DNA of 64,000 bases from DATFVJ01 sp963826515 (GTDB lineage: Bacteria > Actinomycetota > Actinomycetes > Streptosporangiales > Streptosporangiaceae), in assembly GCA_963826515.1 (NCBI GenBank), contig CAWGXI010000002.1:558001-622000 (forward strand), read 5' to 3'. The notes under the pieces were generated by a model. It had not been told where the DNA came from, searched no databases, and saw nothing but the letters and a program-made list of their open reading frames with translations. Made by a program: the position numbers and the translations under genes. Positions 42,826 to 51,421 of the stretch are shown here, piece after piece (within the stretch, counting starts at the first letter, position 1; every line of letters starts with the position of its first letter).

Positions 42826-43199
42826 GCTCGTCGAAGGACCGATGGCTGGACCGGGACGCCGGCCCGGTGGTACGGCTCTACGCGCTGACCCAGGGCCGCA
42901 CCCGGCCAGCCGGTGAGTCGTCCCTCGACCTCGTCGATGTCGTAGTGGCGACCAACCTTCAGGCCGTTGACCGTTTCCGGCCTGGACCCGAGCACCGGAG
43001 AATGCTGAGCCTGTGCCGCCGGCCCGTAACCGTCGCGGATCTGGCCTCCGAAATCGATATTCCCATTGGTGTGGCACGCGTGCTACTCGGCGATCTGAGC
43101 CTGCACGGGCTGATCAGGGTGTACAGGCTAGCGCAGCGAGGATCGGCGACTAACGAGCGTCTACTAAGGAAAGTACTCGATGGGCTCCAGGCTCTGTGA
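42822..43199 (+). CDS. cvnC: DUF742 protein, conservon copy 2
   Basis: 125 residues, GTG start in a GTGA overlap. PVVRLYALTQGRTRPAGESS and LCRRPVTVADLASEIDIPIG are the family marks. Overlaps the GTPase gene by 20 bases, exactly as in the first conservon. Confidence 0.93.
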   Translation: MSSSKDRWLDRDAGPVVRLYALTQGRTRPAGESSLDLVDVVVATNLQAVDRFRPGPEHRRMLSLCRRPVTVADLASEIDIPIGVARVLLGDLSLHGLIRVYRLAQRGSATNERLLRKVLDGLQAL

Positions 43200-43863
43200 T
43201 CCGCCCGCTGACGGCAACGACGCCGGCAAAAACGCCGGCAACGCCCCCGGCACGGACTTCGCCACCGAGGACGACCTGGTGGATACAGCCAAGATCCTTA
43301 TCGCCGGAGGGTTCGGTGCGGGAAAGACGACGCTGGTTTCCGCGATCAGCGAGATACGGCCCCTGCACACCGAGGAGGCCCTCAGCGAGGCAAGTGACGG
43401 CATCGATGACGTGAGCCGCGTGCGCGGCAAGACCACAACGACGGTCGCGATGGATTTCGGCCGGATCACCTTCGACCAGGACGACCTGGTGCTCTATCTG
43501 TTCGGCACGCCTGGCCAGGAGCGCTTCTGGTTCATATGGGACGAGCTTGCGAGCGGTGCGCTCCGGGCGGCGGTCCTTGCCGACACGCGGCGCCTGGCCG
43601 ACTCATTCGCCTCTGCCGACTATTTCGAGCGGCGCGAGACGCCGTTCATCGTGGCCGTCAGCTGCTTCGACGACGCCGAGATCTACGACCCGCAGGACGT
43701 GCGGCTCGCGCTCGACCTCGATCCCGAGGTGCCGCTCATCATGTGCGACGCACGCAGCAGGGAGTCCGCCAAGCAGGTGCTGATCACGCTGGCCGAACAT
43801 GCGCTTACGGCGCCCGCCAGGGCCGGTGCGCCTGGCCACGAGGCACGGCACGCGCCTATCTAG
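43180..43863 (+). CDS. cvnD: Conservon ATP/GTP-binding protein, copy 2
   Basis: 227-residue GTPase: GGFGAGKTT, KTTTTVAMDFGRITF, GTPGQERF, and SCFDD at the G4 position. Has a 30-residue polar N-terminal extension relative to copy 1. Last gene of the second complete conservon; convergent with the CbiX-like gene. Confidence 0.94.
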   Translation: MGSRLCDPPADGNDAGKNAGNAPGTDFATEDDLVDTAKILIAGGFGAGKTTLVSAISEIRPLHTEEALSEASDGIDDVSRVRGKTTTTVAMDFGRITFDQDDLVLYLFGTPGQERFWFIWDELASGALRAAVLADTRRLADSFASADYFERRETPFIVAVSCFDDAEIYDPQDVRLALDLDPEVPLIMCDARSRESAKQVLITLAEHALTAPARAGAPGHEARHAPI

Positions 43864-43931
43864 CCAGCTGATCGCTGTCTAGCCGAGTGCCTCCCGGCCC
43901 CGCGCCCGGTAGTACATCTGCGAGGAAAGCC

Positions 43932-44786
43932 CTAACTGAGGGCGATGCGCGGATCCTGCAGGGCCGTGCCGTAGCGGATGGCGACAAGCTGGCCGAGGGC
44001 GGGATGGGCGCCAAGTGGCTGGGCGCATCGTGCCCCGGTCTGCGCCGAGGCGGCCATGAGCTCTTCAAAGTTGGTCTCCGGGCCGATGACGCACGGCGCG
44101 AGTGCCAGCCGGGTGGCACGGGCCTCACGCAGCCGCGCGACTGCCTCCCGCATGCTCGCGGCATGACCCAGCGAAGCAGGCACGACAGGAATGGCGAGCC
44201 GCGAGGCGAGCAGAACCGCCACGATGCCCGCCTCCTGGAGCGCTACGGCGCCTGCAGCGCCAGCGACGCCCACCACCACCCCCTCGGCTGCGTCGACGAT
44301 GCTGATGTGGCGCATGCGCTCCGCCCTGGCCAGGCCCGCCTCGGCCAGCCGCGCGTGCAGCACCTCGCCGAGCAGCGGATGGGGGCCGAGCGGGCCGGTG
44401 ACTATGACCGGCACGCCCGCCTCGGCGACCGCCTTACCGAGCGCGGCCTCGGCACCCGGATGCGGGCCGGTCAGGATCGGCACCACCACCGCCGCGGGCA
44501 CGACGCCGCCAGGGCGCAGCGCACCGAGTACCGACACGAGGTGCGCGTGCGTGCCCTCGAGGTACCCTGCGCGGACCGCCACGCCTGGGCAGGACCCGCT
44601 GGCGAAGGCCGCGATCTGCGTGCTGACGTCATCGCTTGCCTGGCACGCGGCTCCTGGCACGGCGAGCACCAGAGCGGGTGCATTCGACGGCACCGACAGC
44701 CGGTCCGGGCTCCGGTGGCGCCCGGAAGGCCGGCTGCGGGCGGTACGCATCGGAAGGGCATCTCCGGCCCGGGCGTCAGCGCTCAC
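43932..44786 (-). CDS. CbiX/SirB-like sirohydrochlorin chelatase family protein, active-site residues altered
   Basis: 284 residues, two-repeat chelatase fold: first half with ALVLAVPGA in place of the usual AHGS, VPAAVVVPILTGPHPGAEAAL for the second motif, and a second half with SIVDAAEGVVV, ARATRLALAPCVIGPETNFEEL and the C-terminal LGAHPALGQLVAIRY. The metal-binding His of the first motif is lacking, so chelatase activity is doubtful. Start at 44786 (GTG); an ATG at 44750 is possible. No cobalamin or siroheme gene is adjacent. Confidence 0.65.
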   Translation of the reverse strand: MSADARAGDALPMRTARSRPSGRHRSPDRLSVPSNAPALVLAVPGAACQASDDVSTQIAAFASGSCPGVAVRAGYLEGTHAHLVSVLGALRPGGVVPAAVVVPILTGPHPGAEAALGKAVAEAGVPVIVTGPLGPHPLLGEVLHARLAEAGLARAERMRHISIVDAAEGVVVGVAGAAGAVALQEAGIVAVLLASRLAIPVVPASLGHAASMREAVARLREARATRLALAPCVIGPETNFEELMAASAQTGARCAQPLGAHPALGQLVAIRYGTALQDPRIALS

Positions 44787-44811
44787 AGCCAGGCATCGTA
44801 AATCATGTGTC

Positions 44812-44849
44812 TTACGTAACAGTCGAGATTAGGGATACTTTCGTTATCC
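44812..44849. promoter_or_regulatory. Two palindromes upstream of the CbiX-like gene
   Basis: TTACGTAA (44812-44819) is a perfect 8-bp palindrome, and GGATA-N7-TATCC (44833-44849) is a second symmetric site, in an AT-rich stretch 26-63 bases before the start codon. They look like operator or promoter elements. The regulator is unknown. Confidence 0.4.
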
Positions 44850-44922
44850 GTGGCAGTCTCTGCCGCAAGCCGCCCCTGCCAGGCCGCAAGCCGCGCGCCA
44901 TTGGCGCAGCCGTTAAGGATGA

Positions 44923-45190
44923 TCAACGGCATCTGTTGAAGTGAGATCGCGCACGTTGCCCCTGATGGGCCTGCCTGCCTAGACCGGCGGGTGCACGAAA
45001 ACTGCCGCCGTCGATGATGTCAACGCTCCGCCGAGCATGGCGGAGATCGCCGCCGTGCTCTGGGCGGCCGGCCGAGCCTTTACCCGTAAGGTCTTCCGGC
45101 TTGAAGTAGCCTTCCTGCTGCGTAATGTACAAACCCACGGTGCCGGCGATGGGTAGCGCGCTGCGACCGTAATGGCCATCTTCGCCAGTC
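44923..45190 (-). pseudogene. Decayed fragment of an ABC substrate-binding protein (SsuA/NMT1-like)
   Basis: On the minus strand one frame reads LPIAGTVGLYITQQEGYFKPEDL, the next frame continues RVKARPAAQSTAAISAMLGG, and the first resumes with SVDIIDGGSF. Joined, these match the N-terminal third of NitT/TauT-type periplasmic binding proteins (LYxAxxxGYFxxxGL...AxxAGxxDI). At least two indels break it, and the signal peptide and C-terminal part are missing. Around it, 44850-44922 and 45191-45584 show no intact gene; a TATCACG direct repeat and an AT-rich stretch (45340-45400) precede the kinase at 45585. Confidence 0.65.
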
Positions 45191-45584
45191 CCCGCTACTA
45201 CCCTTGCTTCCGCCTCGCTTGCCGTTTTGACCTGCCGCGCGCGGTTATCTGTCACGTGCCTGACGTGCATCAACCGCCGATACGTGCGATGTACCCGCAG
45301 CTGGCGCGCGGCCAGGGTAGCCGCAGCCCAAGAGAGTACCCCAATCGTGACAGGGCGGTATCACGTATCACGTTAAGTAAGATTTCTTTAATGTCACGGT
45401 ACGATCACACGCATTACCTGACGTCCCGCTAAAGTAGATCCTTGGCTGTGCTGCGGTCGCCATGCTGCACTCGCGGCTGCCACTGACAGTCACGAGGCAA
45501 TGGCCGCAACGTTACGTCTGCTGTTACTCTTCTCGCGATGCTGACCGTTTCGGCCATTAATGTCCAGCTAGAGGTGCGAAAGCA

Positions 45585-48506
45585 GTGCGGACGCAACCGA
45601 TGATCGATCACGACAGCGCACCGGCCAGTCAGCCCGCCGCGCCGATCAGGGACGGCCAGGTCCGGGGCAGCGGCCAGCAGGCCGGCGCCCAACGCCCCAA
45701 GGGCCGGACCTCCGCCCTGGCGCTCAGGAACTGGCGGGTGCGCTGGCGGCTGCTCGCACTCATCGCGATCCCCACCGCGACCGCCATCGCGCTCGGCGGC
45801 ATCAGGATCCAGACTGCGATCCACAGCGCGGGAACCTTCCAGCGGATCGAGCAGCTTGCCGTGCTCGGCGGTGATGTGACCAGGCTCGCCCAGGCCATGG
45901 AGGACGAGCGCGATATCACGGCCGGTTTCATCGCGGCGGGCAGGCCGGCCAGCGGCCGGGCCGCGCTGCAAACCCAGTACGCGGTCACCGGCGCGCAGGC
46001 GCGAACCGTCCGCGCGCACGCGGCGAGCATCGGCAGCGCCTACCCTGCGGCCACCCGTGAGCAACTCGCAGCCGTGCTCGCCAGGATTGACGACCTGAAG
46101 GGATTGCGAACCGCGGCGCTCTCGAGCAAGCTCCCGGCCCTTCCCATGATCACGGACTACTCGCAAGCCGTTGCCGCGATGTTCGCCGTCAATGACGACA
46201 TCGCACAGGGCAGCGCCAACCCCGCGCTCAGTGACAGCGTCCGCACGCTCGGCCTGCTGTCGCGGATGAAGGACCAGGCGTCGCAGCAGCGCGCCATCCT
46301 GTACGCAGCCTTCATCTCGGGGCAGATCACGCCGAATGCGCTCAGCGCGCTGACAAGCGCGCAGGGACAGCAGGCCAGCGAACTTGCCACGTTCATGGCC
46401 TCGACCACGGTCAGCCAGCAGCAGCGTTACGCCGACACGGTGACAGGAACGCAAGACGACCTCGCGCAGAACGTAGAGCAACACGCGATCACGCTGGGAA
46501 GCGGCGGCACCGCTCCACTGCTCGCAGGGACCACGAGCGCGGCCGCAAGCCGGCAGTGGTACTCGGCGATGTCCGCCACAATCGCCCAGATGCGCGCGGC
46601 AGAAAGCCAGGTGGTGGGCTCGATCATCGCACAGAGCCGGGTACTGCAGCGCGCCGCCACCCGCTCGGCGCTGCTAACCGGCATCGTGGTGCTTCTTATC
46701 CTCGTCCTCGTCCTGGTCGTGACCGCGATCATCGCCAGGTCGATGGTCCGCCCGCTGCGGCGGCTGCGCGCAGGCGCGCTCGATGTGGCCGGAGTAAGGC
46801 TGCCAGAGAAGGTGCGCGAGCTCAGCGAGACCGGCGGTGCCGGAGAGACTTTCGAGGTCGAGCCCATCGACGTTTCATCCACCGATGAGGTGGGTGAGGT
46901 AGCCAGGGCGTTCGACCAGGTGCACAGGGAGGCGCTGCGGCTGGCGGCCAACGAGGCCATGCTGCGCGGTAACGTCAACGCGATGTTCGTCAGCCTGTCC
47001 AGGCGCAGCCAGTCCCTGGTCGAGCGCCAGATCAGGCTGATCGACGAACTGGAGCAGGGTGAACAGGACGCCGACCGGCTGTCGAACCTGTTCAGGATGG
47101 ATCACCTCGCCACCCGGATGCGGCGTAACTCGGAAAACCTGCTCGTGCTCGCCGGCCACGAAACGGTACGGCGCTGGGGTAAGCCGGTCTCGCTCGTCGA
47201 CGTCCTGCGCGCCGCCGTTTCCGAGATCGAGCAGTACCAGCGGGTCACCATGAACGTCCAGCCCGGCACGTCCGTCGCTGGCAACGCAGTCAATGACGTG
47301 GTGCACCTGCTCGCCGAGTTGCTGGAGAACGCCACTTCCTTCTCCCCCGGCGACATGCCGGTCAAGGTCGCCGGGCACCTGCTGAACAGCGGCGGCGTCC
47401 TGCTTGATATCACCGACCAGGGCGTGGGGATGGGCTCAGAGGAGATGGCCCGCGCGAACTGGCGGCTGGAGAACCCGCCGGTGGTGGATGTCGCGGTCTC
47501 CCGGCGGATGGGTCTTTTCGTCGTGGCGCGGCTAGCTGCACGGCACGGGATACGTGTCCGGCTGCGGCAGCCCGAGCTTGGTGGCCTGACCGCGCTCATC
47601 TGGCTGCCCGACACCCTGATCTCTCAGGAAAACAGGCCGCCGGCCACATGGCTGCGCCGGCTTGGCACGCTGGATCCCGGGCAGGCAGCGAGCGGACAGG
47701 CGTGGGACTCGACCTCTCCCCCTGCGATCTTCAACGCACCAGCCCTGCCGTCGAATGACTGGCCGCGCCAGCGCACGACAGAAATCAGCCCCTTCCGCGG
47801 CGCCGACGCCCGGCCGATCCCGTCGGCGGACAGCGGGCCGGTGCCCGGCGCGGAGACCGGGCCGGCGCCCGGCGCGGAGACCGGGCCGGCGCCCGGCGCG
47901 GAGACCGGGCCGGCGCCCGGCGCGGAGACCGGGCCGGCGCCCGGCGCGGAGACCGGGCCGGCGCCCGGCGCGGAGACCGGGCCGGCGCCCGGCGCGGAGA
48001 CCGGGCCGGCGCCCGGCGCGGAGACCGGGCCGGCGCCCGACGCGGAGACCGGGCTCGTGCGGCGTGTCAAGCCGATGCGTGAAATCAGCCCGGTGGTGAT
48101 CCCGGCGGGCCTGCAGCAGGGTCCCGACGCCAGGCTGCCCATCTACGACTCACTCGAATCCGACTGGTTCCACCGGCGCGGGCGGCCGCCGCAACGCGAC
48201 GAGGATGCGGATGACGATGCCGGGATTGGCCTCGCCGTTGTCGCACCGTGGACGTCGGCAGGCGACGAAGGCTGGCGTGCCGCCAAGGGTGCCGCCGCGC
48301 CTTCGGCCGGCGGCCTTACGCCCGCCGGGTTGCCACGGCGCGTCCCGCAGGCCAACATCGTTCCCGGATCGGCGGCCGCCCGCGGTTCTGCGCCCGGCAA
48401 CCCGGTGTTGTCCGCGGAAAGCGCGCGCAACCGGATGGCAAGCTTCCAACAGGGTGTTCGGCGCGCCCGTGCCGCGATCAAGACCGAGGACCCTGCGAAT
48501 GAATAA
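45585..48506 (+). CDS. cvnA: Conservon sensor histidine kinase-like protein (CvnA type), copy 3
   Basis: 973 residues, more divergent from copies 1 and 2. Cytosolic 50-residue N-terminus, helix at about 53-72, NIT-type extracellular domain (TRLAQAMEDERDITAGFIA is typical), helix about 362-385, HAMP, RMDHLATRMRRNSENLLVLAG, N-box ELLENATSFSPGDM near 578, TDQGVGMGSEEM. The tail holds nine eight-residue ETGPAPGA-type units. Stop at 48506; a 175-base gap precedes the roadblock gene. Confidence 0.92.
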   Translation: MRTQPMIDHDSAPASQPAAPIRDGQVRGSGQQAGAQRPKGRTSALALRNWRVRWRLLALIAIPTATAIALGGIRIQTAIHSAGTFQRIEQLAVLGGDVTRLAQAMEDERDITAGFIAAGRPASGRAALQTQYAVTGAQARTVRAHAASIGSAYPAATREQLAAVLARIDDLKGLRTAALSSKLPALPMITDYSQAVAAMFAVNDDIAQGSANPALSDSVRTLGLLSRMKDQASQQRAILYAAFISGQITPNALSALTSAQGQQASELATFMASTTVSQQQRYADTVTGTQDDLAQNVEQHAITLGSGGTAPLLAGTTSAAASRQWYSAMSATIAQMRAAESQVVGSIIAQSRVLQRAATRSALLTGIVVLLILVLVLVVTAIIARSMVRPLRRLRAGALDVAGVRLPEKVRELSETGGAGETFEVEPIDVSSTDEVGEVARAFDQVHREALRLAANEAMLRGNVNAMFVSLSRRSQSLVERQIRLIDELEQGEQDADRLSNLFRMDHLATRMRRNSENLLVLAGHETVRRWGKPVSLVDVLRAAVSEIEQYQRVTMNVQPGTSVAGNAVNDVVHLLAELLENATSFSPGDMPVKVAGHLLNSGGVLLDITDQGVGMGSEEMARANWRLENPPVVDVAVSRRMGLFVVARLAARHGIRVRLRQPELGGLTALIWLPDTLISQENRPPATWLRRLGTLDPGQAASGQAWDSTSPPAIFNAPALPSNDWPRQRTTEISPFRGADARPIPSADSGPVPGAETGPAPGAETGPAPGAETGPAPGAETGPAPGAETGPAPGAETGPAPGAETGPAPGAETGPAPDAETGLVRRVKPMREISPVVIPAGLQQGPDARLPIYDSLESDWFHRRGRPPQRDEDADDDAGIGLAVVAPWTSAGDEGWRAAKGAAAPSAGGLTPAGLPRRVPQANIVPGSAAARGSAPGNPVLSAESARNRMASFQQGVRRARAAIKTEDPANE
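47830..48050. repeat. 24-bp in-frame repeat, about 9 copies
   Basis: Units of GAGACCGGGCCGGCGCCCGG plus CGCG (24 bp), almost identical, encode ETGPAPGA in the third kinase's tail, flanked by diverged first (DSGPVPGA) and last (ETGPAPDA) units. Confidence 0.93.
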
Positions 48507-48682
48507 CAGCGGCGATCCCGGCAGCCGCGACCCGATGCAATCCGCGGCGTGCGGCAGCGCCAATGGCAAGGTAACCACCACCGACGAGGCCTGACTACAT
48601 CTATGGACAAGGGCTACCGAAGAGATTGACTGGCACGGCCGAGCGCACAAGCGGCACGCGTTCGCGTGGAGAGGAGCATCTG

Positions 48683-49108
48683 TTGAATCCGGCAGGTTAC
48701 CCGGTGCAGGATCTGGGCTGGATGATCAACAACTTCATCGAGCGTGCCCCCGACGTCGCGCACGCGCTTGTGGTGTCGTCCGACGGCATTCCCGTGGCCT
48801 GCTCCACCGGGCTCCCCCCGGACCGCGCGGATCAGCTTGCGGCGGTCACCTCGGGCCTGACCAGTTTGACCCAGGGTGCCTCGAGGATCTTCGAAGGTGG
48901 CGTGGTCACCCAGACCGTGGTGGAGATGCAGCGCGGCGTGCTGATCGTGATGGCGATCAGCAACGGCTCCATTCTTGCCGTGCTCGCCCGCCGCGACTGC
49001 GACATGGGCCTGGTCGCATATGAGATGACCCTGCTTGCCGAGCGCGCGGGCAACGTCCTGACCCCACCCGTCCGCGGTGCGGCGCACGCGTCCGGCCAGC
49101 GGAACTAG
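48683..49108 (+). CDS. cvnB: Roadblock/LC7 domain protein, conservon copy 3
   Basis: 141 residues from a TTG at 48683, which has GAGAGGAG 6 bases upstream; a TTG at 48626 has none. Sequence (NPAGYPVQDLGWMINNFIERAPDVAHALVVSSDG; then ADQLAAVTSGLTSLTQGASRIFEGG) is of the most common conservon roadblock class. No DUF742 or GTPase gene follows; the next 195 bases hold a 7-bp repeat and then the convergent GH15 gene. Confidence 0.92.
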   Translation: MNPAGYPVQDLGWMINNFIERAPDVAHALVVSSDGIPVACSTGLPPDRADQLAAVTSGLTSLTQGASRIFEGGVVTQTVVEMQRGVLIVMAISNGSILAVLARRDCDMGLVAYEMTLLAERAGNVLTPPVRGAAHASGQRN

Positions 49109-49146
49109 AGATCGGTAAGGACGGACGGCCATGACCGGCCTGGCCG

Positions 49147-49193
49147 GCCAGGGCCGAGGGCCGAGGGCCGAAGGCCGAAGGCCGAAGGCCGAA
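49147..49193. repeat. 7-bp repeat, about 6 copies
   Basis: Tandem GCCGAGG/GCCGAAG heptamers right after the third conservon's roadblock gene, where a DUF742 gene would be expected. Confidence 0.85.
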
Positions 49194-49303
49194 CTGCTCG
49201 GTGGCCGGAGGTGCTCAGCGCCCATCTGCCACCAGCCTGACTGGGGCCTGCGACCGCTCGACGCGAAGCCTCCGCCGCTGAGCCCAAGACCGGCCCTGGG
49301 CTG

Positions 49304-51175
49304 TCAGCCGCGCCGGGCCCGGGAAAGTACCGCATCGACCACGCCGGCGCCATGGTCGAGCTGATAGTCGAGGTTGACAGCGGCGCTGATGAGAGCGAGA
49401 TGGCTGAACGCCTGCGGGAAGTTGCCGAGCTGTTCGCCGGTGCTCCCCACCTCTTCTGAGTACAGGCCGAGGTGATTAGCGTACGTGTGCATCTTCTCGA
49501 ATGTCAGCCTCGCCTCATCTAGCCGCCCGGCGCGCGCGAGCGCCTCGACATACCAGAACGTGCACAGGGAGAAGGTGCCTTCGTCGCCAGACAGGCCGTC
49601 GGGCGACGCACTCGGGTTGTAGCGGTAGACCAGGCTGTCGGACACCAGCTCGCGGTCCATCGCGTCCAGCGTGGACAGCCACATCGGGTCGCGCGGCGCG
49701 ACGAAGCCCTGCAGCGGCATCAGCAGCAGCGACGAGTCGAGGACTTCGGTGCCGTAGTGCTGGGTGAATGCGCCGATCTTCGGATTCCAGCCGCGTTCCA
49801 TGATCTGGTTGTAGACCCTGTCGCGCTCGGCGGTCCACCGTTGCACGTCGGCCGGGCGGGCCCGGTGCGTCGCCATCCGGATCGCCCGGTCAAGCGCGAC
49901 CCATGTCTGGAACCTGCCGTAGGTGAAGTCCTTGCGCCCGCCCCGGGTCTCCCAGATGCCGTCGTCGGGCTGATCCCAGTGCTCACACAGCCAGTCGACC
50001 AGGCCGGCCAGCTCCAGCCAGCCTTTGTGAGCCACATGCAGGCCTTGGCTGTCGGCTTGGAACGCGGCATCCATGGCCTCACCGTAGATGTCGAGCTGTA
50101 GCTGATCGGCCGCACCGTTGCCGATGCGCACCGGTCGCGAACCGCGCCAGCCTTCGAAATGGTCGAGGGTCTCCTCCACCAGGTCGGAGCTGCCGTCAAC
50201 CCGGTACATGATCTTCAATGGGCATTCGCCGTCCGCCCCGTCGCTTGCCCGGTCCCGCAGCCACGCCGCGAAGCCCGCGGCCTCTTCTTCGAAGCCCAGT
50301 CCCAGCAGCGCGTAGATGGAGAACGAGCCGTCCCTGATCCACGTGTAGCGGTAGTCCCAGTTGCGCTCCCCGCCTGCCTGTTCGGGCAGGCCGGTCGTGG
50401 GCGCGGCCACGATGGCGCCGGTGGGAGCGTACGTCATCAGCTTCAGCGTCATGGCGGAGCGGGCGACCATCTCCCGCCAGCGGCCGGTGTAGCTCGACTG
50501 GTGCAACCAGCCACGCCAGAACCGTTCGGTTTCCTGCGCGAGACGCTCCAGTTGCTCGGGCGGGATGCGCTTGGGCGGACCGCCCATGGATTCGAGCACC
50601 AGTCCGCCGGTTTGTCCCGCCCGCAGTGTCCGCGCCGCCCGCACCCCGTCGCCGTCGCGCTCCAAGGTAATTCCCTGATCCTGCAGCGAAGTGCCCGGTG
50701 CGCCCACGGAGTGCAGCGTCAGCTCGATGCCGTCCGAGTGGAAAACGGCGCCGTTCTCGGACAACTCCAGCTTGTGCGGCTGACGGCCGTAGTCGAATCG
50801 TGGCTGCAGGTCCACGACGAACCTCATCGTTCCGCGCACCATCCGCAGCATCCGCACGATGCGGTGCTTGCCGGTCGCGGCTCCGTGCAGGACCGGCATG
50901 AAGTCCAGCACCTCGCCGACCCCGTCAGGGGTCATGAACCTGGTGATCAGGATCGCCGTGTCGGGGAAATACAACTGCTTGCTGACGTAGTCGTCCCGGT
51001 CGGGAGCGATGCGGAAATGACCGCCGCGGTTGGCGTCGAGCAAGGAAGCGAACATGCTGGGCGAGTCAAAGCGGGGACTACAGAACCAGTCGATCGTGCC
51101 GTCGGTCGTCACCAGCGCCGCTGTCTGCAGGTCGCCAATCAGCCCATGATCACTGATGTTGGGATAGCGGTTCAC
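49304..51175 (-). CDS. Glycoside hydrolase family 15 (glucoamylase/trehalase-like)
   Basis: 623 residues. N-terminal beta-sandwich (ISDHGLIGDLQTAALVTTDGTIDWFC) and C-terminal (alpha/alpha)6 barrel with NWDYRYTWIRDGSFSIYALL, the acid region ETRGG and DEGTFSLCTFWYVEALARAGR carrying the second catalytic Glu. This actinobacterial subgroup contains trehalases as well as glucoamylase-like enzymes; no signal peptide, so an intracellular substrate such as trehalose is plausible. GTG start at 51175 with GGGAGGAG 5 bases upstream. Confidence 0.9.
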   Translation of the reverse strand: MNRYPNISDHGLIGDLQTAALVTTDGTIDWFCSPRFDSPSMFASLLDANRGGHFRIAPDRDDYVSKQLYFPDTAILITRFMTPDGVGEVLDFMPVLHGAATGKHRIVRMLRMVRGTMRFVVDLQPRFDYGRQPHKLELSENGAVFHSDGIELTLHSVGAPGTSLQDQGITLERDGDGVRAARTLRAGQTGGLVLESMGGPPKRIPPEQLERLAQETERFWRGWLHQSSYTGRWREMVARSAMTLKLMTYAPTGAIVAAPTTGLPEQAGGERNWDYRYTWIRDGSFSIYALLGLGFEEEAAGFAAWLRDRASDGADGECPLKIMYRVDGSSDLVEETLDHFEGWRGSRPVRIGNGAADQLQLDIYGEAMDAAFQADSQGLHVAHKGWLELAGLVDWLCEHWDQPDDGIWETRGGRKDFTYGRFQTWVALDRAIRMATHRARPADVQRWTAERDRVYNQIMERGWNPKIGAFTQHYGTEVLDSSLLLMPLQGFVAPRDPMWLSTLDAMDRELVSDSLVYRYNPSASPDGLSGDEGTFSLCTFWYVEALARAGRLDEARLTFEKMHTYANHLGLYSEEVGSTGEQLGNFPQAFSHLALISAAVNLDYQLDHGAGVVDAVLSRARRG

Positions 51176-51221
51176 GCGTTCTCCTCCCGCCCGCGCGCTC
51201 GCGGGCCTGTGTCACGGCGTC

Positions 51222-51417
51222 CTAGGGCTGGTGTCCCGTAGATCTTGGTGGATTTGGGCGGTGTTCCAGGCGGCGATCCGGCAAGGCCCTGCTTGTTGTC
51301 GAGGAGTCGATAGCGGAACTATCGGCGACGGCAACCGTGCCGTCCACGACCCCGGCCGTTCGTCTGGGGTCGTGGGCGGCACTGCCGCGCCGCCAAAGAT
51401 CTACGGGACACGCCTAG
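51222..51417. mobile_element. Full-length structured repeat element (MITE-like), 196 bp
   Basis: Begins CTAGGGCTGGTGTCCCGTAG and ends with the inverted CCAAAGATCTACGGGACACG followed by CCTAG. The interior shares with the 39091 copy the GGCGATCCGGCAAGGC block, the CGATAG-CGGAA-CTATCG hairpin and the GTCCACGAC/GTCGTGGGC arm. It lies between the start of the GH15 gene and the end of the P-type ATPase gene, whose stop codon is 5 bases away. Confidence 0.85.
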
Positions 51418-51421
51418 ATGG

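Noticed and set aside
45429..46484. 351-codon minus-strand frame
   Set aside because: Antisense shadow of the third conservon kinase; Arg/Gly/His-rich with no domain.
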